DNA of 21,430 nt, taken from positions 3,220-24,649 of the forward strand of contig DQBD01000094.1 in the NCBI GenBank assembly GCA_003526065.1, read 5' to 3'. A program made the position numbers and the translations under genes. The DNA is from Gammaproteobacteria bacterium. Lineage in GTDB: Bacteria > Pseudomonadota > Gammaproteobacteria > Immundisolibacterales > Immundisolibacteraceae. Shown here piece by piece: positions 15,782 to 21,430 of the stretch (its first letter is position 1; each line of letters begins with the position of its first letter). The notes under the pieces are model-generated. The model was not told the DNA's origin. It saw nothing but the letters and a program-made list of their open reading frames with translations, and searched no databases.

Positions 15782-16717
15782 TCAGTTCGTTGCCGACAGC
15801 GCCTGACGCAGGCTTGTCGCATCCAGCACGGCGTGGCTGTCGAGGTCATTGCGGATGCGCTTGGTCAGGCCGGCCAGCACCTTGCCGGGCCCGCACTCGA
15901 CGACGTGTGTCACGCCACGGGCGGCCATCGCCTCGATGACCTCAACCCAGCGCACCGGCGAATATATCTGCCGGATCAGGGCGTCGCGAATGGCCGCCGG
16001 CTCGTTCGGGGTGGCCACGTCGACGTTGTTGATCACCGGAACCTGCGGCGCATTGAAGGCGGCATCCATCAGGGCGGGTGTCAACTGGTCGGCTGCCGGA
16101 TGCATCAGGGCGCAATGGAAAGGGGCGCTGACGGGCAGTGCCACGACCCGTTTGGCACCGGCCGCCTGGGCTGCGGCCCCCGCGCGGTTGACGGCGTCGG
16201 TGTGGCCGGCAATCACGCTTTGCAGGGGCGCATTGTAGTTGGCCACGGACACGGTTTCGTCGCCCTGGGACGCATCGGCGCACGCCGCTTCCACGGCGCC
16301 GCGTTCGAGGCCGAGCACCGCTGCCATGGCGCCGCTGCCGACCGGTACGGCCTGTTGCATGAACTCGCCGCGCTGGCGAACCAGCTGCACCGCTTGGGCG
16401 AACGACACGACACCGGCACACACCAGCGCGCTGTACTCGCCGAGGCTGTGGCCGGCCATCACTGCCGGGGCCGGACCACCGGCCGCCTGCCAGGCGCGCC
16501 ACACCGCCACGCCGGCGGTGAGCATGGCGGGCTGGGTGACGGCGGTGAGCTGCAACTCACTCTCCGGGCCGTTTTGGACCAGTTGCCACAAGTCGTAGCC
16601 GAGCACCGAACTGGCCTCGGAGAACGTCTGCTCGACTTCGGCAAACTCACCGGCGAGTTCGGCCAGCATGCCGACCGATTGCGAGCCCTGACCGGGAAAA
16701 ACGAGTGCCAACGTCAT
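15782..16717 (-). CDS. fabD: Malonyl-CoA:ACP transacylase FabD
   Basis: 311 residues (E. coli 309). MTLALVFPGQGSQSVGML is the family opening. The nucleophile Ser91 lies in AGHSLGEYSAL, with His201 in SAPFHCALM and the oxyanion-loop FPGQGSQ. It loads malonyl groups onto ACP for FabH and FabF. The frame is open for 27 further codons upstream into the gap before fabH, but these have no family features. AGGAG about 12 bases before the chosen ATG supports it. Confidence 0.96.
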   Translation of the reverse strand: MTLALVFPGQGSQSVGMLAELAGEFAEVEQTFSEASSVLGYDLWQLVQNGPESELQLTAVTQPAMLTAGVAVWRAWQAAGGPAPAVMAGHSLGEYSALVCAGVVSFAQAVQLVRQRGEFMQQAVPVGSGAMAAVLGLERGAVEAACADASQGDETVSVANYNAPLQSVIAGHTDAVNRAGAAAQAAGAKRVVALPVSAPFHCALMHPAADQLTPALMDAAFNAPQVPVINNVDVATPNEPAAIRDALIRQIYSPVRWVEVIEAMAARGVTHVVECGPGKVLAGLTKRIRNDLDSHAVLDATSLRQALSATN

Positions 16718-16757
16718 GCCTAAAACACGCTCCTGATTGTGCAGTTGTCGGGGGCGA

Positions 16758-17726
16758 TTAGAAGCGCAGAAGCGCCGAGCCCCACGCAAATCCGCCACCG
16801 AAGGCTTCCAGCAGCAGCGTCTGGCCCGGTTGTACCCGGCCGTCGCGTACCGCCACGTCGAGTGCCAGGGGCACCGAAGCGGCCGAGGTGTTGCCGTGTT
16901 CGGCGATGGTCAGCACCACCTGTTCCATGGGCAGGCGCAGGCGCTTGGCGATGGCGGCGATGATTCGCAAATTGGCCTGATGCGGGATCAGCCAGTCGAT
17001 GGCGCCCTTGTCGAGACCGTTTGCGGCCAGCGCTTCCTCCACCGACTCACCGAGCTTTTCAACCGCCACGCGGAACACGTCGGAGCCTTCCATCACCATG
17101 TGGGGCGGGGTGTCGGCGAGCTGGCTGTAGTCATCGGATACCCAGCCCGGCACCCACAGAAGATCCTTGTACTTGCCGTCCGCGTGCAGGTGCGTGGACA
17201 GGATTCCGGGCGTTGATTCGCGACGCAGCACCAGGGCTCCGGCACCGTCCGCGAACAGGATGCACGTGCGCCGGTCCTGCCAGTCGATGATGCGGGACAT
17301 GGTTTCGGCGCCGACCACCAGTGCGGTATCCGCCGCACCACTGCGCAGCAGGCTGTCGGCGACGCTGAGGGCATAGATGAAGCCGGCGCAGGCGGCCTGC
17401 ACATCAAATGCCGGACCACCGTGAATGCCCAGCCGGTTTTGGAGCAGGCAGGCGGTGCTGGGAAACACGTTCTCCGGCGTGCAGGTGGCAACCACCACCA
17501 GGCCGATATCGGCCGCCTGCATGCCGGCCGCGGCCAGTGCCGCGCGCGCCGCTTTCTCGCCAAGGTCGGTGGATGTCTCACCGGGCGCGGCCAGGCGTCG
17601 CTCCCGGATGCCGGTGCGCTCGAAGATCCACTTGTCGCTGGTGTCGACCATCGCTTCGAGGTCGGCGTTGGTGACGACGCGTTCCGGCAGTGCGCTGCCG
17701 GTGCCGACGATGCGCGAATACATCAT
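16758..17726 (-). CDS. fabH: 3-oxoacyl-[acyl-carrier-protein] synthase III FabH
   Basis: 322 residues. It starts fatty acid synthesis by joining a short acyl-CoA to malonyl-ACP. The Cys-His-Asn triad is Cys113 in [12 protein letters not shown], His249 in [11 protein letters not shown] and Asn279 in [28 protein letters not shown] is the conserved N-terminal block. The gene begins with two ATG codons; the first overlaps the plsX TGA as ATGA, and either could serve. The sequence does not show whether it prefers acetyl-CoA or branched primers. Confidence 0.96.
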   Translation of the reverse strand: MMYSRIVGTGSALPERVVTNADLEAMVDTSDKWIFERTGIRERRLAAPGETSTDLGEKAARAALAAAGMQAADIGLVVVATCTPENVFPSTACLLQNRLGIHGGPAFDVQAACAGFIYALSVADSLLRSGAADTALVVGAETMSRIIDWQDRRTCILFADGAGALVLRRESTPGILSTHLHADGKYKDLLWVPGWVSDDYSQLADTPPHMVMEGSDVFRVAVEKLGESVEEALAANGLDKGAIDWLIPHQANLRIIAAIAKRLRLPMEQVVLTIAEHGNTSAASVPLALDVAVRDGRVQPGQTLLLEAFGGGFAWGSALLRF

Positions 17727-18739
17727 GCGGTCAAGGCCTGAGGCAGGAAGTCAGCCAGGCGCTCGGCAATGTGCTGGGGCACCTGGGCCTGGGCCTGGGC
17801 CGCCGCCTCGGCGATGGCCTGGGCGAATCCGATGGCATCTGTGCCACCGTGGCTTTTGATGACCGGCGCCGTCAGGCCCAGCAGGCTGGCGCCGTTGTAG
17901 GCGCGCGGGTCCAGCCGCTTGCGTAAGGCACGCAGCGCCGGCAGCGACGCCAGGGCGCCCAGCTTGCGCAGCGGGGTACGGCTGAATTCCTCGCGCATTG
18001 CCTGGGTGATCATGCGGGCCAGGCCTTCGCTGGTCTTCAGCGCCACGTTGCCGACAAAGCCATCGCACACCACCACGTCGGTGGTGCCGCTGTAGATGTC
18101 GTCACCCTCGACGTAGCCGTGGAAGTTAAGGCTGCTCGCACGGATCAGGTCGGCGGCGCGCTGCACCGTGTCGGTGCCCTTGGTCGCCTCGCTGCCGATG
18201 TTGAGCAGACCCACCGTTGGGTTGCGCCGTTTGCCGATGGACTCCACGAGAACGGCACCCATGACGGCGAATTCGCACAACTGCTCGGCACTGCACTCGG
18301 TGTTGGCGCCGAGGTCCAGCACATGGGTTTCGCCGCGCAGGGTCGGCAGTGCGCGCACGATGGCCGGCCGTTCGATGCCGGGCAACATGTGCAGGACGAA
18401 GCGGGCCGTGGCCATCAGGGCGCCGGTGTTGCCGGCGCTCACGCAGGCCTGGGCACTGCCGTCGGCGACCAGGTTGATCGCCACGCGCATGGACGAATCT
18501 TTCTTGTTGCGCAGCGCTTTGGCCGGCGGTTCGTCCATGTCGACCACCTGGCTGGCGTGATGGACATCCAGCGGCAGGTTGGTGGTATCGGTCGGCAACA
18601 GGCCCCGAACCGCTCCTTCATCCCCGACGAGGATCAGTCGCACGTCCGGATGCTGTCGCAGGAAATTGACCGCCGCCGGAACCACCACGGATGGGCCGTG
18701 GTCGCCTCCCATGGCGTCCACGGCGACGACCAGGCTCAA
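17723..18739 (-). CDS. plsX: Phosphate acyltransferase PlsX
   Basis: 338 residues. PlsX turns acyl-ACP into acyl-phosphate, which PlsY uses to make lysophosphatidic acid, so it links the fab genes to phospholipid synthesis. Family blocks: [73 protein letters not shown] and YNGASLLGL. The start is TTG (18737-18739). E. coli plsX also uses TTG as far as I recall. GGAG about ten bases upstream supports it, and the rpmF stop is only three bases away. The 3' end overlaps fabH by ATGA. Confidence 0.95.
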   Translation of the reverse strand: MSLVVAVDAMGGDHGPSVVVPAAVNFLRQHPDVRLILVGDEGAVRGLLPTDTTNLPLDVHHASQVVDMDEPPAKALRNKKDSSMRVAINLVADGSAQACVSAGNTGALMATARFVLHMLPGIERPAIVRALPTLRGETHVLDLGANTECSAEQLCEFAVMGAVLVESIGKRRNPTVGLLNIGSEATKGTDTVQRAADLIRASSLNFHGYVEGDDIYSGTTDVVVCDGFVGNVALKTSEGLARMITQAMREEFSRTPLRKLGALASLPALRALRKRLDPRAYNGASLLGLTAPVIKSHGGTDAIGFAQAIAEAAAQAQAQVPQHIAERLADFLPQALTA

Positions 18740-18742
18740 TGC

Positions 18743-18925
18743 CTACTCGCTCCGGCCGGTATCGATGACCTTGCGGCCGCGGTAGTAGCCGCTGGGGCTC
18801 ACGTGGTGACGACGGTGGACCTCACCGGTGGTCGGCTCCACGGACAAGGTCGGGGGCTTGAGAGCGTCATGCGAGCGGCGCATGCCGCGCTTGGAACGGC
18901 TTTTGTGGTCCTGTGCAACGGCCAT
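18743..18925 (-). CDS. rpmF: 50S ribosomal protein L32
   Basis: 60 residues, basic, with the L32 core [13 protein letters not shown] and GYYRGRKVI at the C-terminus. No cysteines, so this is the zinc-free form (RHHVSPSG where zinc forms have CxxC). Three residues longer than E. coli L32 because of the C-terminal tail DTGRSE. It lies between yceD and plsX, the order kept in many bacteria, which couples ribosome and membrane synthesis. A modest AGGA site precedes the ATG. Confidence 0.96.
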   Translation of the reverse strand: MAVAQDHKSRSKRGMRRSHDALKPPTLSVEPTTGEVHRRHHVSPSGYYRGRKVIDTGRSE

Positions 18926-18971
18926 GGTGGGTCCTGCTTGGTGGTCAATACCCGCGCAGTGCGGGCTTTGC

Positions 18972-19472
18972 TTATTTGCTCTTGAGTGCGCGGAGGGCCG
19001 CGAACGGCTGCCGCTTGGCGGTCGGCGCGGCGGGCACATCGGCCGCCTGGCACTGACCGTCGGCGTGATACGGGTAGTCCGGCAACGCCAACAACAACTC
19101 GTCCTCAATCACGTCAGCCACGGCGACTTCCTGTCCTTCGGCACATATCAGCGGCGCTACGTCATCCGGCAGGCGCTGCCCGGCCTCTTCGCTGCGGACG
19201 ACGCCGAGCCTTACCGACGCCCGCAGCGTCAACTCGAACGGCTCGAGGCAGCGCTGACAACGCACGGTGACCGTGCAGCTGGCCTGGCCCGTCAGGGCTG
19301 GGCCGCCGCCCGGCAACACGTCGCCGGCAAGCATCACCGTGGCAGTGCCGGTCGGATTTTCCAGGCACGCGCCCAGCCGCGGCAAACGGGCCAGTGACAG
19401 GCTGCCCGTTTGCTGGCGTCCCGTCCGCGCCCATTCGCGGGGGTCGATGAACTCTGGAAGTCGCCCCGACAT
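18972..19472 (-). CDS. yceD: YceD/DUF177 family 23S rRNA accumulation protein
   Basis: 166 residues from the ATG at 19470-19472 ([15 protein letters not shown]), which matches the opening of other YceD proteins. [14 protein letters not shown] contains the conserved CxxC, and VEDEL-like [19 protein letters not shown] and PFAALRALK are family signatures. E. coli YceD is needed for normal 23S rRNA levels; its biochemical action is not known. An upstream TTG (19511) is in frame but lies in the -35 box of the promoter. There is no ribosome site, and the promoter is so close that the mRNA may be almost leaderless. First gene of the thirteen-gene run to tatD. Confidence 0.92.
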   Translation of the reverse strand: MSGRLPEFIDPREWARTGRQQTGSLSLARLPRLGACLENPTGTATVMLAGDVLPGGGPALTGQASCTVTVRCQRCLEPFELTLRASVRLGVVRSEEAGQRLPDDVAPLICAEGQEVAVADVIEDELLLALPDYPYHADGQCQAADVPAAPTAKRQPFAALRALKSK

Positions 19473-19482
19473 AAGGGCGCGA

Positions 19483-19511
19483 AGTGTAGTCGTGGCATGT
19501 TGGCCTGTCAA
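19483..19511 (-). promoter_or_regulatory. Sigma70-type promoter of the yceD-rpmF-plsX-fab operon
   Basis: On the minus strand a perfect TTGACA (19511-19506), a 17-base spacer and TACACT (19488-19483, 4 of 6) form the best promoter in the window. The expected start is near 19478-19475, only about 3-6 bases before the yceD ATG. Confidence 0.7.
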
Positions 19512-19546
19512 AGCCGCGCGGGCGGGGAGCGGAGGGTGTCAGTGGC

Positions 19547-19552
19547 TACAAT
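19547..19552 (+). promoter_or_regulatory. Likely -10 box of the maf promoter
   Basis: TACAAT lies 34 bases before the maf ATG, divergent from the yceD promoter. No good -35 hexamer is seen at the right distance, so the call rests on the -10 match and position. Confidence 0.4.
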
Positions 19553-19585
19553 CGGCGATTGTCGACAGGTCCCGGAAGTTGCTCC

Positions 19586-20173
19586 ATGTCCACCACGTTT
19601 CCGTTGGTTCTCGCGTCCACCTCAGTCACGCGCCGGCAACTGCTCGAACGCCTGGGTTTGGCGTTTGATCTGCATGCGCCGCAGGTGGACGAAACCGCGC
19701 ATCCGGGCGAGGCGCCGGGCGCTCTGGCCGAGCGCCTGGCGCGCGCCAAGGCACAGGCCGTCGCGGTGCAGCAGCCGGGGCGCCATGTGATCGGTTCGGA
19801 CCAGGTGGCAGTGGTCGACGGGCGCGTGCTGGGCAAGCCCGGAGATCGTGAGCGGGCGGCGCGTCAGCTCGCCATGGCCGCCGGTCGGCTGATGCGCTTT
19901 GAGACGGCCGTGTGCGTGATCGACGGGCGCAGCGGCGATGTCCGCGAGCGGCGCGTGCCGTTCGAGGTACAGCTGCGGCCGCTAAGCGAGGTGGAGATCG
20001 CGCGCTATCTGGATCGTGAGCAGCCGTTTGACTGTGCCGGGGCGCTGCGCTCGGAGGGGTTGGGCGTGACGCTGTGTCAGCGGATGAGTGGCGACGATCC
20101 GACCGCCCTGCTCGGTCTGCCGTTGATCGCCTTGTGCGAACTGCTGCGCGAGTGCGGCGTGTCGTTGCCTTAG
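19586..20173 (+). CDS. yceF: Maf/YceF-type nucleoside triphosphate pyrophosphatase (m7GTP pyrophosphatase)
   Basis: 195 residues of the Maf family. LASTSVTRRQLLERLGL is the substrate-binding opening, VDETAHPGE follows, GSDQVAVVDGRVLGKP holds the catalytic Asp, and LRSEGLGVTL and DPTALLGLPLIAL close the protein. The last blocks match E. coli YceF, known to hydrolyse m7GTP and thought to clear modified nucleotides, rather than YhdE. The ATG at 19586 is preceded by GGAAG (19574-19578); an in-frame TTG at 19559 is less likely. The gene is the only plus-strand one in this part: it diverges from yceD and converges on sppA with 13 bases between stops. Confidence 0.93.
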   Translation: MSTTFPLVLASTSVTRRQLLERLGLAFDLHAPQVDETAHPGEAPGALAERLARAKAQAVAVQQPGRHVIGSDQVAVVDGRVLGKPGDRERAARQLAMAAGRLMRFETAVCVIDGRSGDVRERRVPFEVQLRPLSEVEIARYLDREQPFDCAGALRSEGLGVTLCQRMSGDDPTALLGLPLIALCELLRECGVSLP

Positions 20174-20174
20174 C

Positions 20175-20190
20175 CTGACGGCGGCGTCAG
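20175..20190. repeat. Hairpin at the maf/sppA convergent junction
   Basis: CTGACG and CGTCAG flank a GCGG loop, giving a perfect 6-bp stem. It begins two bases after the maf stop and covers the sppA stop codon. No T tract follows on either strand. Confidence 0.5.
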
Positions 20191-21128
20191 CGCCAGGCCG
20201 GGCCGCTGCGGAACGCGTTCAGCAGGCCGGCCCCGGCCTCGTTGCCGGCGCTGCGGAACAGCTTTTCGAAATAGGCGCGCTGCACGGTGTAATCGACCAT
20301 CTTCTCGGCCTTGAAGACCTCGCGCGCCACGTAGTTGGCGTCACCCAGCGCGTCAACGAGCCCCAGCTCCAGGCCTTGCTGGCCGGTCCACACCAGGCCG
20401 CTGAACAGCCGCGGATCGTCTTTCAGGCGCTCGCCGCGTCCCTGCTTGACGGTTTCGATGAACTGCGCGTGGATGGTCTCCAGCAATTGCCGGGCGTGGT
20501 CCACGTCGTCGGGGTCCTGCGGGGAGAAGGGGTCGAGGAAGCCCTTGTGCTGGCCGGCGGTCAGCAGGCGGCGCTCGACGCCGAGCTTGTCCAGTGCCTC
20601 GACAAAGCCGAAGCCGTTCATCAGCACGCCGATCGAGCCCACCACGCTGGCGGGGTCGGCATAGATGTTGTCTGCGGCGACGGCCACGTAATAGCCGCCG
20701 GATGCGCACACGTCGTCGATCACCGCGTGCAAGGGCACCGCAGGGTGGGCGGCGCGCAGGCGTTGGATCTCGCTGTTGATGCGGCTGGCTTGCACCGGGC
20801 TGCCGCCGGGGCTGTCGATGCGCAGGATGACGCCGGCAACGTTCTTGTTCTTGTAGGCACTGCGCAGCGATTCGATGACCAGGTCGGCATTGGCGTCGGT
20901 GCCTGGCGCGATGATGCCGTTCAGGTGCACCACCGCAGTGTGCCGGCCGGTCGTAGGCGCCACGCTGACATCGGTGCGAAACAGTGTCAGCACCAGCACC
21001 ACCAGAGCCAGCGTCAGCAGGCGAAGAAAGATCCGCCAACGGCGCGCACGGCGCTGCTCGATGAGCTGCTTTTCGAGCAGGCGCTCGATCAGGCGGCGCT
21101 CCCAGGTCGGCGCGGAATCGTCATTCAT
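20187..21128 (-). CDS. sppA: Signal peptide peptidase SppA (S49 family, short form)
   Basis: 313 residues. A basic N-terminus (RRARRWR) precedes one transmembrane helix at about 33-50, and the protease domain faces the periplasm. The catalytic dyad is likely Ser143 in [13 protein letters not shown] and Lys195 in [22 protein letters not shown] and [13 protein letters not shown] are further S49 signatures. It cuts up signal peptides left in the membrane after secretion. This is the half-size form with one protease domain, unlike the double-domain E. coli protein, so it would need to form a larger ring of subunits. The ATG overlaps the rluC TGA (ATGA), so the two are probably one transcript. Confidence 0.94.
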   Translation of the reverse strand: MNDDSAPTWERRLIERLLEKQLIEQRRARRWRIFLRLLTLALVVLVLTLFRTDVSVAPTTGRHTAVVHLNGIIAPGTDANADLVIESLRSAYKNKNVAGVILRIDSPGGSPVQASRINSEIQRLRAAHPAVPLHAVIDDVCASGGYYVAVAADNIYADPASVVGSIGVLMNGFGFVEALDKLGVERRLLTAGQHKGFLDPFSPQDPDDVDHARQLLETIHAQFIETVKQGRGERLKDDPRLFSGLVWTGQQGLELGLVDALGDANYVAREVFKAEKMVDYTVQRAYFEKLFRSAGNEAGAGLLNAFRSGPAWR

Positions 21129-21430
21129 GGCGGGCTCGGGGTGAGGGTCTGCTGGCGCAAGCGGATCAGAACAGACTCAAGGGCTGACGGCAAGGGCGCG
21201 CTGAAGTGGCGCGCGCCGACGCCGTCGAGCGGTGCAATCTCGAGTTCCGCCGCATGCAAAAACAGACGCCTGAGTCCGATGTCGCCGAGGCGTGCCTCGG
21301 CTTGGGGGTCGCCGTACTTGGCGTCACCGGCCAGTGGACAGCCCAGGTGGGCGGCATGCACGCGGATCTGGTGGGTTCGTCCGGACAGCAGCTCGGCTTC
21401 GACCAGCGTTGCCTGCGGGTAGCGCTCGCG
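21125..21430 (-). CDS. rluC: 23S rRNA pseudouridine synthase RluC/RluD family, 5' part missing
   Basis: The last 101 codons of a gene that continues beyond the right end. The frame is open to base 21430. [18 protein letters not shown] followed by [10 protein letters not shown] is the conserved C-terminal block of RluA-family pseudouridine synthases. The catalytic Asp (in HRLD) is outside the window. The name rluC is based on the neighbourhood: rluC beside maf/yceF, yceD and rpmF is the usual order. On sequence alone RluD or RluA cannot be excluded. It is followed at once by sppA with a 4-bp overlap. Confidence 0.88.
   Translation of the reverse strand, partial: RERYPQATLVEAELLSGRTHQIRVHAAHLGCPLAGDAKYGDPQAEARLGDIGLRRLFLHAAELEIAPLDGVGARHFSAPLPSALESVLIRLRQQTLTPSPP

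Overview
The window is GC-rich chromosomal DNA with tightly packed, mostly housekeeping genes. The order sppA / maf / yceD-rpmF-plsX-fabH-fabD-fabG-acpP-fabF-mltG-tmk-holB-pilZ-tatD is typical of Gammaproteobacteria. A UbiG-type ubiquinone methyltransferase, an MlaA outer-membrane lipid transport protein, Bfd/Bfr and RlmJ fit the same class. I cannot name a genus. I see no mobile element, CRISPR array, tRNA or rRNA, and no compositional break that would suggest recent transfer.

Left part (1-3641): the 3' end of mlaA with a strong intrinsic terminator; a class III CoA-transferase-fold alpha-methylacyl-CoA racemase with its full catalytic set; then, on the minus strand, rlmJ and a periplasmic FKBP prolyl isomerase. 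A long GC-rich hairpin lies in front of rlmJ.

Middle part (3642-9552, plus strand): an iron and heme neighbourhood. A Fur-box-like promoter drives bfd (2Fe-2S ferredoxin that releases iron from bacterioferritin). A terminator then separates it from bfr, which is followed by an overlapping Old Yellow Enzyme-family reductase and a methyltransferase of unknown substrate. A new promoter precedes a class I fructose-bisphosphate aldolase, followed closely by hemH (ferrochelatase) and ubiG.

Right part (9567-19511, minus strand): thirteen co-oriented genes run from yceD to tatD, many with 4-bp start/stop overlaps. They link ribosome biogenesis (yceD, rpmF), phospholipid and fatty acid synthesis (plsX, fabHDG, acpP, fabF), cell wall cutting (mltG), dTMP synthesis (tmk), the replisome clamp loader (holB), PilZ and a TatD hydrolase. 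A good sigma70-type promoter just before yceD leaves almost no 5' leader. A terminator-like hairpin with a T6 tract sits between fabG and acpP. maf (yceF) diverges from yceD and converges on sppA, which overlaps a partial rluC that runs off the right end.

I did not find a wholly new system. The points most worth a second look are the fabG/acpP hairpin, the near-leaderless yceD start, the rlmJ leader hairpin, the serine in the substrate-binding pair of the Old Yellow Enzyme homologue, the unclear hemH start, and a 15-base operator-like motif shared by two intergenic regions.
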